Shown here: positions 17,623 to 26,847 of the stretch, piece after piece
Position numbering within the stretch: position 1 is the stretch's first letter
Layout of the letters: every line of letters starts with the position of its first letter
From: JAJZVS01 sp963708095
GTDB lineage: Bacteria > Pseudomonadota > Alphaproteobacteria > Acetobacterales > Acetobacteraceae
Reading direction: 5' to 3'
DNA length: 64,000 nt
NCBI GenBank assembly: GCA_963708095.1
Contig: OY970182.1
Span: 3,968,001 to 4,032,000, forward strand
The notes under the pieces: generated by a model
Databases searched by the model: none
The model's input: the letters and a program-made list of their open reading frames with translations, nothing else
What the model was told of the DNA's origin: nothing
Made by a program: the position numbers and the translations under genes

Positions 17623-18348
17623 ATGGCCCCGACGGTTTTCTTCTATCTGTTCTCCATCGTGCTGGTGCTGTGCGCGGCGATGGTGGTCAGTTCCCGCAAC
17701 CCGGTACACTCGGTGCTGTTCCTGATCGGCGCGTTCTTCAACGCCGCAGGGCTGTTCCTGATCGCCGGGGCGGAGTTCCTGGCCTTCATCCTGGTCATCG
17801 TCTATGTCGGCGCCGTTGCGGTTTTGTTCCTGTTCGTCGTGATGATGCTCGATGTCGATTTCGAGCAGTTGCGCAGCGGAGTGCAGCGCTACCTGCCGGT
17901 GGGGGTCGCGGTTGGTGCCCTTCTCCTGGCGGAGCTGGTGTTCGTGCTGGCGGGCTGGCATGTGCATCCCGCGGCGGGGACGCTCCGGTTCGCTCCGGCG
18001 CCGGCGGGCGTGTCCAACACGGTTGCGCTGGGCACCCTGATCTACACGAAATACATCCTGTTGTTCCAGGCGGCCGGGCTGGTGTTGCTGGTCGCCATGA
18101 TCGGTGCGATCGTGCTCACGTTGCGCGATCGCCGCAGTTCCCGCCACCAGCGGATCGCGGTGCAGAACGCGCGCATGCCGGCGGAGACGGTGGAACTGCT
18201 GAACGTCGCCCTGGGTGCCGGGGTGCGCACGGTGGATATCCTGCGCCCCAAAGTCACGGAACCGGACGGGATTGACGACGATCCGCTGGAGCCGGTGCAC
18301 GGCGGGCACCATCCCGCGGATGCGCATCACGCACCGGAGGGCCGCTGA
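17623..18348 (+). CDS. nuoJ: NADH-quinone oxidoreductase subunit J with His-rich tail
   Basis: This membrane subunit of the complex I antiporter-like arm has five predicted helices; the conserved FILVIVYVGAVAVLFLFVVM helix contains the pi-bulge region of the family. At 241 residues it is longer than the usual ~200 residues. The extra length is mainly a cytosol-side C-terminus ending in EPVHGGHHPADAHHAPEGR, which has five His in 19 residues. The function of that tail is unknown; it could bind metal or be a neutral extension. Confidence 0.95.
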   Translation: MAPTVFFYLFSIVLVLCAAMVVSSRNPVHSVLFLIGAFFNAAGLFLIAGAEFLAFILVIVYVGAVAVLFLFVVMMLDVDFEQLRSGVQRYLPVGVAVGALLLAELVFVLAGWHVHPAAGTLRFAPAPAGVSNTVALGTLIYTKYILLFQAAGLVLLVAMIGAIVLTLRDRRSSRHQRIAVQNARMPAETVELLNVALGAGVRTVDILRPKVTEPDGIDDDPLEPVHGGHHPADAHHAPEGR

Positions 18349-18349
18349 C

Positions 18350-18670
18350 ATGGCGGCGGCAATGCCAGTCGGGGTCGGGCATTTCCTGGTGGTGAGCGCC
18401 ATCCTGCTGGTGCTCGGCGTGTTCGGGATTTTCCTCAACCGCAAGAACATCATCATCATCATGATGTCGATCGAGCTGATCCTGCTCGCGGTGAACCTCA
18501 ACCTGGTGGCGTTCTCCGGCGCGCTCGGCGATCTGACCGGGCAGGTGATGGCGATGTTCGTGCTGACCGTGGCGGCGGCGGAGGCGGCGATCGGGCTTGC
18601 GATCGTGGTGGTGTATTTCCGCAACCGCGGGTCGATCCAGGTTGAAGACGTCAACCTGATGAAAGGGTAG
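18350..18670 (+). CDS. nuoK: NADH-quinone oxidoreductase subunit K
   Basis: This 106-residue, three-helix membrane subunit is related to MnhC/MrpC. Conserved acidic residues in helices 2 and 3 are seen in MMSIELILLAVNLNLVAF and TVAAAEAAIGLAIVV; these Glu residues belong to the proton path. The ATG at 18350 overlaps nothing and lies 1 bp after the nuoJ stop; an internal ATG at 18362 would remove only four residues. Confidence 0.96.
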   Translation: MAAAMPVGVGHFLVVSAILLVLGVFGIFLNRKNIIIIMMSIELILLAVNLNLVAFSGALGDLTGQVMAMFVLTVAAAEAAIGLAIVVVYFRNRGSIQVEDVNLMKG

Positions 18671-18680
18671 GGCACCGGCG

Positions 18681-20612
18681 ATGATCTATATGCTCGCGGT
18701 GTTCGCGCCCCTGGTCGGCGCGCTGGTCGCTGGCCTGCTCGGCCGGTGGATCGGCGATCGCGCGGCGATGGCGGCCTCGGTGCTCGGGATGGCGGTTGCC
18801 GCGGTGTGTGGGCCGCTGGCCTGGGTGATGCTGGAATGGCAGGGCGCACCGTCCGATTCGGTGTCGATCGCCACCTGGATCCAGGCCGGCAGCTTCCACG
18901 TGCATTGGGCACTGCGCTACGATGCGCTATCGGCCGTCATGGTCGCCATGGTCGGCTTCGTGTCGATGCTGATCCATGTGTACAGCGTCGGCTACATGGC
19001 GCACGACAGCTACCGGCGCTACCGGTTCTTTGCCTATCTCAGCCTGTTCACCTTCGCCATGCTGATGCTGGTGACAGCGAACAACCTGCTGCAGCTTTTC
19101 TTTGGCTGGGAAGGCGTGGGGCTGTGTTCCTACCTGCTGATCGGGTACTGGTACGACCGGCCGTCTGCGTGCGCGGCGGCGATCAAGGCCTTCGTGGTCA
19201 ACCGCATCGGCGATCTCGCCTTCGCAATCGGCGTGGCCTTGATCTTCCTGACCTTCGGGTCGGTCGGGTTCACGACGGTCTTCGCCCATCTCGCGCAGCA
19301 CCAGGCGGAGCGCTACCACATCCTGGGCGGCTCGATCCGCGTCTATGAGCTGATCGCGATTCTGCTGTTCATCGGCGCCATGGGCAAATCGGCGCAGCTG
19401 TTCCTGCACGTGTGGCTGCCGGACGCGATGGAGGGACCGACGCCGGTCTCCGCATTGATCCATGCGGCGACAATGGTGACCGCCGGCGTGTTTCTCGTCG
19501 CACGCATGTCGCCGCTGTTCGACCAGGCGCCGGCGGCGATGACCCTGGTCGCGGTGATCGGCGGCAGCACGGCGTTCTTCGCCGCCACCATCGGCTGCGT
19601 GCAGAACGACATCAAGCGGGTGATCGCCTATTCCACCTGTTCGCAGCTCGGCTACATGTTCCTGGGCGAGGGCGTGGGAGCTTACCCGGCCTCGATCTTC
19701 CATCTGCTCACGCACGCCTTCTTCAAGGCGCTGCTGTTCCTCTGCGCCGGCTCGGTGATCCATGCCATGTCCGACGAGCAGGACATGCGCAAGATGGGCG
19801 GGCTGTGGCGCAAGATCCCGATCACCTACGTGACCATGTGGGCCGGCAGCCTGGCGCTGGCGGGCATCTTTCCGTTCGCCGGCTATTTCTCCAAGGATGC
19901 GATCCTGGAGGCGGCGTTCGCCTCGCATACCACCGCCGGCTACTATGGCTACGTCATGGGTGTACTCGCCGCGGTGCTGACCGCGTTCTACTCGTGGCGG
20001 CTGCTGCTGATGACGTTCCACGGCACGTTCCGCGGCGATCATCATGTCATGGAGCACGCGCATGAAAGCCCGCGGGTGATGACGGTGCCGCTGATGGTGC
20101 TGGCGCTGGGTGCGCTGTCGGCCGGCTTCCTGCTGCATAGCATCGTTCTCGGCGAGCATTGGCAGGGGTTCTGGCGGCAGGCGGTGGTGCTGGCGCCGGG
20201 CAACCATGTGATGACGGCCATGGAACATCTGCCTTCGTTCGCCTACGCGCTGCCCACCATTGCCGGGGTTCTCGGCATCGCCGTGGCCTACTGGTTCTAC
20301 TGGTGGAACCCGATGCTGCCGGTGCGGCTCGCCTCCACCTTCCGGCCGGTGTACCTGTTCCTGCTGAACAAGTGGTATTTCGACGAGCTGTACGATGCAC
20401 TGTTCGTCCGCCCCGCCTTCGCGCTCGGCAAGCTGCTCTGGCAGACCGGGGACGCCACCATCATCGACGGAGTGCCGAACGGGCTGGCGGACCTCGCGGT
20501 GGACGGTTCGCGGGGAGCGGTGAAGATCCAGACCGGGTCGATCGCGGTCTATGCCTTCGTGATGCTGATCGGGCTGGTCGCCCTGGTCGGTGTCTTCCTG
20601 ATCTGGGGCTAG
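18681..20612 (+). CDS. nuoL: NADH-quinone oxidoreductase subunit L
   Basis: This is the largest antiporter-like subunit (643 residues, about 16 transmembrane helices) and is at the distal end of the membrane arm. Conserved stretches include LLQLFFGWEGVGLCSYLLIG (with the key Glu), QLFLHVWLPDAMEGPTPVSA, NDIKRVIAYSTCSQLGYMF and LTHAFFKALLFLCAGSVIHA. The C-terminal part contains the long lateral helix and ends in a final transmembrane segment. Confidence 0.97.
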   Translation: MIYMLAVFAPLVGALVAGLLGRWIGDRAAMAASVLGMAVAAVCGPLAWVMLEWQGAPSDSVSIATWIQAGSFHVHWALRYDALSAVMVAMVGFVSMLIHVYSVGYMAHDSYRRYRFFAYLSLFTFAMLMLVTANNLLQLFFGWEGVGLCSYLLIGYWYDRPSACAAAIKAFVVNRIGDLAFAIGVALIFLTFGSVGFTTVFAHLAQHQAERYHILGGSIRVYELIAILLFIGAMGKSAQLFLHVWLPDAMEGPTPVSALIHAATMVTAGVFLVARMSPLFDQAPAAMTLVAVIGGSTAFFAATIGCVQNDIKRVIAYSTCSQLGYMFLGEGVGAYPASIFHLLTHAFFKALLFLCAGSVIHAMSDEQDMRKMGGLWRKIPITYVTMWAGSLALAGIFPFAGYFSKDAILEAAFASHTTAGYYGYVMGVLAAVLTAFYSWRLLLMTFHGTFRGDHHVMEHAHESPRVMTVPLMVLALGALSAGFLLHSIVLGEHWQGFWRQAVVLAPGNHVMTAMEHLPSFAYALPTIAGVLGIAVAYWFYWWNPMLPVRLASTFRPVYLFLLNKWYFDELYDALFVRPAFALGKLLWQTGDATIIDGVPNGLADLAVDGSRGAVKIQTGSIAVYAFVMLIGLVALVGVFLIWG

Positions 20613-20616
20613 GACG

Positions 20617-22155
20617 ATGAACGCAGCCGGCTTTCCCGTCCTGTCGCTGATCACCTGGCTGCCGCTGGTCGGCTGCGGCGTCATCATGACGGTGCGCGGC
20701 GACGAGGCGACGGTGGCGTCCAACGCCCGCTGGATCGCGCTCTGGACCAGCCTGATCGTGTTCGCCGTCAGCCTGGTGCTGTGGTTCGAATGGAACCCGC
20801 ACGACGCCGGCTTCCAGTTCGTCGAGAGCATGCCCTGGCTGCCCGACTACGGCGTGGGCTACAAGATGGGGGTTGATGGCATCTCGGTGCTGTTCGTCCT
20901 GCTGTCGACCCTGCTCACGCCAATCTGCATCCTGGCGAGCTGGGAATCCATCACCCGCTACGTGCGCGAATACATGATCGCTTTCCTCATTCTGGAAACG
21001 ATGATGGTGGGGATGTTCTGCGCGCTCGATTTCGTGGTGTTCTATATCTTCTTCGAGGGCGTGCTGATCCCGATGTTCCTGATCATCGGGGTCTGGGGCG
21101 GGCCGCGGCGGGTCTATTCCGCGTTCAAGTTCTTCCTGTTCACCCTCACCGGCTCGGTGCTGATGCTGCTCGCGTTGCTGGCCATGTGGCAGTACGCGCA
21201 CACCACCGACATCCCAACCCTGATGCACACCCATTTCCCGGCGAAGATGCAGTTCTGGCTGTTCCTCGCGTTCTTCGCGTCGTTCGCGGTGAAGGTGCCG
21301 ATGTGGCCGGTGCACACTTGGCTGCCGGATGCGCATGTGGAGGCGCCGACCGCCGGATCGGTCATCCTGGCCGGCGTGCTGCTGAAGATGGGGGCTTACG
21401 GGTTCCTGCGCTTCTCAGTGCCGATGTTGCCGCAGGCCTCGGCCGAGCTGGCGCCGCTCGTGTTCACCCTGTCGGTCGTGGCGGTGGTCTATGCGGCCTA
21501 CGTCGCGCTGGTGCAGGAGGACATGAAGAAGCTGGTCGCCTATTCCTCGATCGCGCACATGGGCGTGGTCACGATCGGCATCTTCACCTTCGACGTGCAG
21601 GGCATCCAGGGCGCGCTGTTCCAGATGCTGTCGCACGGCATCGTCTCGGCCGCCCTGTTCCTTCTGGTGGGCGTCATCTACGACCGGTTGCACACGCGGG
21701 AGATCGCGCGCTACGGCGGGCTGGCGGAACGGATGCCGTTCTATGCGTTCCTGTTCATGGTCTTCGTCATGGCCTCGGTCGGGCTGCCCGGCACGTCGGG
21801 CTTCGTGGGCGAGTTCCTGGTCACCATCGGCGCGCTGCACGTGAATTTCTGGCTGGCGCTGCTGGGCGGGCTCGGGCTGATCCTGGGGCCGATGTACACC
21901 CTGTATCTCTATCGCCGCGTGATCTTCGGGCGCATGACCAAACCCGACCTGCGTGGAATGCTGGACCTCAGCCCGCGTGAAGTCGCGGTGTTTGCTCCGC
22001 TGGCGCTGCTTGCGTTGTGGATGGGCATCTATCCCTCCAGCTTCACCGGCTTCTGGGACGCGACGGTGACGCAAATGGTGGCGCGACACGAGCAGGCAAT
22101 GGCAACGCCGCCGCTGCCCGCGCGGGTGCAACTGGCGGAGGCGACACGCCGATGA
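20617..22155 (+). CDS. nuoM: NADH-quinone oxidoreductase subunit M
   Basis: This is the second antiporter-like subunit (512 residues, about 14 transmembrane helices). Seen are VVFYIFFEGVLIPMFLIIG with the proton-path Glu, KVPMWPVHTWLPDAHVEAPT, MKKLVAYSSIAHMGVV and the GLPGTSGFVGEFLV loop. The start lies 4 bp after nuoL and the stop overlaps the nuoN start (ATGA at 22152-22155). Confidence 0.97.
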   Translation: MNAAGFPVLSLITWLPLVGCGVIMTVRGDEATVASNARWIALWTSLIVFAVSLVLWFEWNPHDAGFQFVESMPWLPDYGVGYKMGVDGISVLFVLLSTLLTPICILASWESITRYVREYMIAFLILETMMVGMFCALDFVVFYIFFEGVLIPMFLIIGVWGGPRRVYSAFKFFLFTLTGSVLMLLALLAMWQYAHTTDIPTLMHTHFPAKMQFWLFLAFFASFAVKVPMWPVHTWLPDAHVEAPTAGSVILAGVLLKMGAYGFLRFSVPMLPQASAELAPLVFTLSVVAVVYAAYVALVQEDMKKLVAYSSIAHMGVVTIGIFTFDVQGIQGALFQMLSHGIVSAALFLLVGVIYDRLHTREIARYGGLAERMPFYAFLFMVFVMASVGLPGTSGFVGEFLVTIGALHVNFWLALLGGLGLILGPMYTLYLYRRVIFGRMTKPDLRGMLDLSPREVAVFAPLALLALWMGIYPSSFTGFWDATVTQMVARHEQAMATPPLPARVQLAEATRR

Positions 22156-23573
22156 ACTGGGCCCTCGCACTGCCGGAGATCGTGCTCGCCGCCTGCGGAC
22201 TGCTGATCCTGGTGATCGGCGTGCTGCGCAAGGCGGATTCCGGCCAGCTCTGCAACATGCTGACCCTCGGCGCCTTCCTGGTGGCCGGGATGCTGGTGCT
22301 CGCCCGGCCGGGAGGGATCGGCTACTTTGGGCAGTTCACCGTTGATTCGTTTGCGGTGCTGACCAAGCTGCTGATCCTGATCGGCGCAGCGCTCTCGCTC
22401 ATGCTGTCGTTCGACTACAATAACCGCCAGGGAATCGCCCGGTTCGAATACCCGGTGCTGATCCTGTTCGCGACCGTCGGCATGATGGGCATGGTCTCGG
22501 CTTCCAGCCTCATGACCCTGTACGTGGCGCTGGAACTGCAGTCGCTTGCGCTTTACGTGCTGGCGGCCTTCGCGCGCGACGAGCTGCGATCCTCGGAAGC
22601 CGGGCTGAAGTATTTCGTACTTGGCGCGCTGGCTTCGGGGCTGCTGCTTTACGGCATCTCGCTGGTCTACGGCTTCTCCGGCACGATGGATTTCGGTGTG
22701 CTGGCGCGTGCGCTTGGCTCGCCTGCCCAGGCCTCGGCCGGCATGATCGTCGGCGTGGTGTTCGTGATCGTGGGGCTGGCGTTCAAGATCTCGGCTGCGC
22801 CGTTCCACATGTGGACGCCGGACGTCTATGAAGGTGCGCCGGCGCCGGTCACGGTGTTCCTGGCCACGGCGCCGAAGGTGGCGGCCATGGCGCTGCTGCT
22901 CCGCGTGATGGTGGAACCGTTCGGCCACTTGCTGCCATCGTGGCAACTGGTGATCGAGATCGTCTCGATCGCGTCCATGATCCTCGGCGCGCTGGCGGCG
23001 ATCGGGCAGACCAACGTCAAGCGGCTGATGGCGTATTCCTCGATCGGCCACATGGGCTACGCGCTGATCGGCCTCGCTGTCGGCACCCCGCTCGGGATGC
23101 GCGGCGTGCTGGTGTACCTGATCGTCTATATCTTCATGACCGCCGGCACCTGGGCATGCATCATGGCCATGCGACGCCAAGGCCTGGTGGTGGAGAAGAT
23201 CGAGGATTTGAGCGGTCTGGCGCGCACCGACCCCGCCCTGGCACTGGCGTTCGCGATCTTCATGTTCAGCATGGCCGGCATCCCGCCGTTGTCCGGCTTC
23301 TTCGGCAAGCTGTACGTGTTCCTCGCCGCGGTGCAAAGCGGCCTGTGGACGATCGCCATCGTCGGCGTGCTGACGAGCGTGGTCGGATCGTACTATTACC
23401 TGCGCATCGTGAAGGTGATGTATTTCGACGCACCGGGCCCCGCCCTCGACCGTCGCCCAAGCATGCTGGGCTTCGTCGCCGCCGTCACCGGCTTGTTTAC
23501 GCTGTTCTTCTTCCTGCTTCCCGGACCGCTCGTCGCCGCCGCCGGTACGGCCGCCTCGGCGCTGTTCGGCTAG
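22152..23573 (+). CDS. nuoN: NADH-quinone oxidoreductase subunit N
   Basis: This is the third antiporter-like subunit (473 residues, about 14 helices) and the last gene of the operon. The ATG at 22152 overlaps the nuoM stop; a longer open frame in the track of nuoM is an artefact. Typical segments are LYVALELQSLALYVLAAF, AAPFHMWTPDVYEGAPAPVT, NVKRLMAYSSIGHMGYALIG and SMAGIPPLSGFFGKLYVF. In related genomes birA follows; here there are 252 bp without a recognisable gene before coaX. Confidence 0.96.
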   Translation: MNWALALPEIVLAACGLLILVIGVLRKADSGQLCNMLTLGAFLVAGMLVLARPGGIGYFGQFTVDSFAVLTKLLILIGAALSLMLSFDYNNRQGIARFEYPVLILFATVGMMGMVSASSLMTLYVALELQSLALYVLAAFARDELRSSEAGLKYFVLGALASGLLLYGISLVYGFSGTMDFGVLARALGSPAQASAGMIVGVVFVIVGLAFKISAAPFHMWTPDVYEGAPAPVTVFLATAPKVAAMALLLRVMVEPFGHLLPSWQLVIEIVSIASMILGALAAIGQTNVKRLMAYSSIGHMGYALIGLAVGTPLGMRGVLVYLIVYIFMTAGTWACIMAMRRQGLVVEKIEDLSGLARTDPALALAFAIFMFSMAGIPPLSGFFGKLYVFLAAVQSGLWTIAIVGVLTSVVGSYYYLRIVKVMYFDAPGPALDRRPSMLGFVAAVTGLFTLFFFLLPGPLVAAAGTAASALFG

Positions 23574-23825
23574 GGCCGCACCGTCGGCGGTCCGCCAGGT
23601 GTCGCGGAGCCGGAGCCGCGTCATTTCGGCATGATTTTCGTCCTTCAGCTCTGAGGAGCGGGTGCGGCGTCCGGCCACCGCCGCTCTCCCGTGCGTATCC
23701 GGCCGCGGGCGCGCCGCGACGTTGATCGCCTCCCGCCCCAACCGGCAAAATGCGCCGAACATGATCGCTCCGCCCGCGCGGGGCGGGGGAGCGCGCCGGC
23801 CTTCCGCACGTGCTACAAGGCGCCC

Positions 23826-24635
23826 ATGCTGCTCGTGATCGACGCCGGAAATACGAACGTGGTCTTCGCCGTCCATGACGGCCAAGCCTGGCGCGGCGTG
23901 TGGCGTATCCGCACCGATGCGCAGCGCACGTCCGACGAGTATGCGGTATGGTTGCTGTCGCTATTGGACCGGGTCGGCCTCCAGGCCGGCATGGTCTCGG
24001 CAGCGGTCATCGGCACCGTCGTTCCGGCCGCGCTCTATCATCTGCGCCGCCTGTGCCGGGAGTGGTTCAGCATCGAGCCGCTGGTCGCCCGCGCCTCGCT
24101 CGACTGGGGTTTCGAGATCAAGGTCGATAACCCGGACGAGGTCGGCGCCGACCGTCTGGTGAATGCGCTGGCCGCGCACCGCCGCTTTGGCGGCCCCCTG
24201 ATCGTGGTCGATTTCGGCACCGCGACCACGTTCGACGTGGTGGATCGGGACGGCGCCTATCTGGGCGGCGTGATCGCGCCCGGCATCAACCTGTCGATCG
24301 AGGCGCTGCACCACGCCGCCGCCCGCCTGCCGCGGATCGGCATCGGCCGGCCGCAAGCGGTCATCGGCCGATCCACCGTCCCGGCCATGCAATCCGGCAT
24401 CTACTGGGGCTATGTCGGGCTGATCGAGGGACTGGTCGGCCGTATCAAGGGCGAGTTCGGCGGCCCGATGAAGGTCATCGCCACCGGCGGCCTCGCTCCG
24501 CTGTTCACCGAGGGCACCCTGTTGATCGAGCATATCGAACCCGATCTGACCTTGGACGGCCTGCGCATGTTGGCGGAGCGCAACCCCGCCCCCACATTAC
24601 CCAAAGAAAAATCAAGGCTGAGCGAACCCGAATGA
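23826..24635 (+). CDS. coaX: type III pantothenate kinase
   Basis: This enzyme phosphorylates pantothenate in the first step of coenzyme A synthesis. The 269-residue protein has the ASKHA-fold phosphate motifs DAGNTNVVFAV at residue 5, PDEVGADRLVNALAAH in the middle, and DFGTATTFDVVD. Type III enzymes need a monovalent cation and are not inhibited by CoA. The ATG at 23826 places the phosphate-1 motif at the N-terminus as the family requires. Its 3' end overlaps the RNase J start by 4 bp, so the two are co-transcribed. Confidence 0.95.
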   Translation: MLLVIDAGNTNVVFAVHDGQAWRGVWRIRTDAQRTSDEYAVWLLSLLDRVGLQAGMVSAAVIGTVVPAALYHLRRLCREWFSIEPLVARASLDWGFEIKVDNPDEVGADRLVNALAAHRRFGGPLIVVDFGTATTFDVVDRDGAYLGGVIAPGINLSIEALHHAAARLPRIGIGRPQAVIGRSTVPAMQSGIYWGYVGLIEGLVGRIKGEFGGPMKVIATGGLAPLFTEGTLLIEHIEPDLTLDGLRMLAERNPAPTLPKEKSRLSEPE

Positions 24636-26284
24636 ACGTCGATCCCGGAGATTTCGCCTTCCTGCCCCTGGGCGGGACGGGCGAGATCGGCATGAACCTC
24701 AATCTCTACCGCTACGGCGGCAAATGGCTCGCCGTCGATTGCGGCATCGGCTTCGGCGGCGCCGAGAACCCGGAGGTCGAGGTGATGATGCCCGACCCGG
24801 GCTTCATCGTTGAGCGGCGCGACAAGCTGGTGGGTCTGGTAATCACCCACGCGCACGAGGACCATATCGGTGCGGTGGCGTGGCTGTGGCCGCAGTTGCG
24901 CTGCCCGGTGTTCGCGACCCCCTTCGCCGCGGCGGTGCTGCGTCGCAAGCTGGCCGAGGCACAGTTGCTTGGCCAGGTGAAGCTCACCGTCATCCCCCCC
25001 GGCGGCGCCTTCGACCTGCCGCCGTTCGGACTGCGTTTCCTCCGCGTCGCCCACTCCATCCCGGAGGCCCAGGCGCTGGTGATCACCACGCCCGCCGGGA
25101 TCGTGCTGCACACCGGTGATTGGAAGCTCGATCCCGAGCCGCTGGTGGGACCGCCCAGCGATGAGGCCGGGTTCGCCGCCCTCGGCGAACAGGGCGTGCT
25201 GGCGATGGTCTGCGATTCCACCAACGCGATGGTGGAGGGCCATTCGGGCAGCGAGGCCGAGGTGCGGCGCAGCCTGTCGGTCCTGATCCGCGGCCTGCGC
25301 GGGCGAGTGGCGGTCACGTGCTTTGCCAGCAATGTCGCCCGCGTGGAGTTGCTGGCGCTGGCCGCGCGCGACGCCGGCCGGCAGGTGGCTTTGGTCGGCC
25401 GATCCCTGCGCAACCTCGATGCCGCGGCGCGTAGCTGCGGCTATCTGAGTGAGCTCCCGCCGTTCCTGTCGGAAGACGACGTGGGCTCGGTGCCCGATGA
25501 CAACCTGCTGATCCTGATCACCGGCAGCCAGGGGGAGGCGCGGGCAGCGCTGGCGCGGGTCGCGCTCGACACCCATCCGCGAGTGGTGCTGGGCGAAGGC
25601 GATACCGTGATCTTTTCGTCCCGCATGATCCCGGGCAACGAGCGGGCGATCGGCACGGTGCAGGACAATCTGGTGCGCCGCGGCGTCACCCTGATGACCG
25701 ATGTCGATCATCTGGTACATGTCTCCGGGCATCCGGCGAGGGACGAGCTGCGGCGGCTGTACCGCCTGGTGAAGCCGCGCTACGCGATACCGGTGCATGG
25801 CGAATGGCGGCATCTGGCCGCACATGCCGATCTGGCGCGGGATGCCGGCGCCACACCGCTGCTGCTGGAAGACGGCGATCTGTTGAGCCTCGCCCCGGGC
25901 CAGCCCGAGGTGATCGAAAGCGCCCCGGTGGGAAGACTGGTGCTGGACGGCAACCGGCTGGTGCCGTTCACCGGCGGGGTGATGTCCGCCCGCCGCCGGA
26001 TGCTGTTCAACGGCGTTGTGCTGGCGAGCCTGGTGATTGACGAGGCCGGCCGGCTGCGTGGGATCCCGAAGGTCAGCGCCCCGGGCCTGTTCGACCCTGA
26101 AGACCCGGAAACTGCGCGCATCGCCGGCGAGTTTGCTGCCGCGTTGGCCGAGCTGTCCCCGGCGGTGCGCCGCGATGACGCGGCGCTGGAGGAAGCCGCC
26201 CGCGCAGCGCTGCGCCGGGCCCTGGGCAAGCGGCTTGGCAAGCGCCCGCTGGTCGATGTGCACCTTTTGCGGCTGGGGGCCTAG
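24632..26284 (+). CDS. rnj: ribonuclease J
   Basis: This metallo-beta-lactamase-fold nuclease with beta-CASP and KH-like C-terminal domains does 5'-3' exo- and endonucleolytic RNA processing, including of rRNA and mRNA. At 550 residues it is full length. The zinc motif THAHEDHIGA (HxHxDH) lies near residue 73, followed by GDWKLDPEPL, the beta-CASP region with CFASNVARVE, and the late HVSGHPARDEL and IPVHGEWRHL motifs. It is coupled to coaX, as is common in alphaproteobacteria. Confidence 0.95.
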   Translation: MNVDPGDFAFLPLGGTGEIGMNLNLYRYGGKWLAVDCGIGFGGAENPEVEVMMPDPGFIVERRDKLVGLVITHAHEDHIGAVAWLWPQLRCPVFATPFAAAVLRRKLAEAQLLGQVKLTVIPPGGAFDLPPFGLRFLRVAHSIPEAQALVITTPAGIVLHTGDWKLDPEPLVGPPSDEAGFAALGEQGVLAMVCDSTNAMVEGHSGSEAEVRRSLSVLIRGLRGRVAVTCFASNVARVELLALAARDAGRQVALVGRSLRNLDAAARSCGYLSELPPFLSEDDVGSVPDDNLLILITGSQGEARAALARVALDTHPRVVLGEGDTVIFSSRMIPGNERAIGTVQDNLVRRGVTLMTDVDHLVHVSGHPARDELRRLYRLVKPRYAIPVHGEWRHLAAHADLARDAGATPLLLEDGDLLSLAPGQPEVIESAPVGRLVLDGNRLVPFTGGVMSARRRMLFNGVVLASLVIDEAGRLRGIPKVSAPGLFDPEDPETARIAGEFAAALAELSPAVRRDDAALEEAARAALRRALGKRLGKRPLVDVHLLRLGA

Positions 26285-26296
26285 CGGCGATCGGCG

Positions 26297-26557
26297 ATGG
26301 GCTGGGTCACGGGAATCGCCGTCTACGTGATGATCTGGTGGATTGTGCTGTTCGCCGTGTTGCCGATCGGCGCGCATCCCGACATGCGTCCGGATGCGCG
26401 CAGCGGCTGGCGCGGCGCCCCCGTCGCGCCGGCGCTATGGAAGAAGGCGCTGATCACCTCGGTCGTGGCGGCTGTGATCTGGCTGGTGGTGTGGTGGGTG
26501 GTGCGGAGCCCGTATATGAGTTTCCGCCACGGCTGGCTGGCTTTGCCTGATCGTTAG
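26297..26557 (+). CDS. DUF1467 family small membrane protein
   Basis: This 86-residue protein has two transmembrane helices, GIAVYVMIWWIVLFAVLPIG and an Ile/Val/Trp-rich second one around residues 52-68. Between them is the short loop AHPDMRPDARSGWRGAPVAP, which matches the DUF1467 pattern (WW near the N-terminus, then a Pro-rich loop and lysines before helix 2). The function is unknown; the family often sits between rnj and proS, as here. It starts 12 bp after rnj and is probably in the same operon. Confidence 0.85.
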   Translation: MGWVTGIAVYVMIWWIVLFAVLPIGAHPDMRPDARSGWRGAPVAPALWKKALITSVVAAVIWLVVWWVVRSPYMSFRHGWLALPDR

Positions 26558-26681
26558 GCAGCGCAATCCACAATCGCCCAATTTCCCATCATATTCCGTC
26601 TCAAATGCACAAAAATCGCCGCAGCGGATGCGATTTCAATTGGACAGAGGGAAATGGAGGGCCGATCATCACGGCCAGGAA

Positions 26682-26768
26682 GAGGAGAGGTCTCCTCGAC
26701 CTGCCGTGTGACTGGCGTTTCCTCCCTAAACTTGGGCCTGCGGGCGCTGCCTGTGGGCCCTTTCTTTT
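26682..26768 (+). ncRNA. candidate small RNA with anti-SD-like loops
   Basis: This 406-bp gap (26558-26963) between the DUF1467 gene and proS has a run of three hairpins ending in a strong terminator. Hairpin 1 can form as AGGTC-TCCTC-GACCT (26688-26702) or as GAGGAG-AGGT-CTCCTC (26682-26697). Hairpin 2 is GTTT-CCTCCCT-AAAC (26717-26731). Hairpin 3 is the terminator at 26734-26768. Loops presenting CCTCC-type sequence resemble alphaproteobacterial trans-acting sRNAs (alpha-r14/NfeR1-like, cuckoo RNAs) that pair with ribosome binding sites. The 5' end is unknown; TTGGAC at 26640 is a possible -35 box. No expression data are available. Confidence 0.45.
26734..26768 (+). terminator. strong intrinsic terminator upstream of proS
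   Basis: A 12-bp stem GGGCCTGCGGGC / GCCTGTGGGCCC (some G-T pairs) with a GCT loop is followed directly by TTTCTTTT. It is the best terminator in the window. It would end either read-through from rnj/DUF1467 or the proposed small RNA. Confidence 0.8.
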
Positions 26769-26847
26769 GCTACCGTACCCGGGGGTAGCTGTCACGCATT
26801 TTCCCGCCGAATTCTTGCCGCAATCATGATTTCCTTGCGAGGCGACG

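Noticed and set aside
26605..26829. 74-residue open frame MHKNRRSGCDFN... overlapping the sRNA candidate
   Set aside because: No ribosome binding site or family pattern, and it reads straight through the terminator hairpin.
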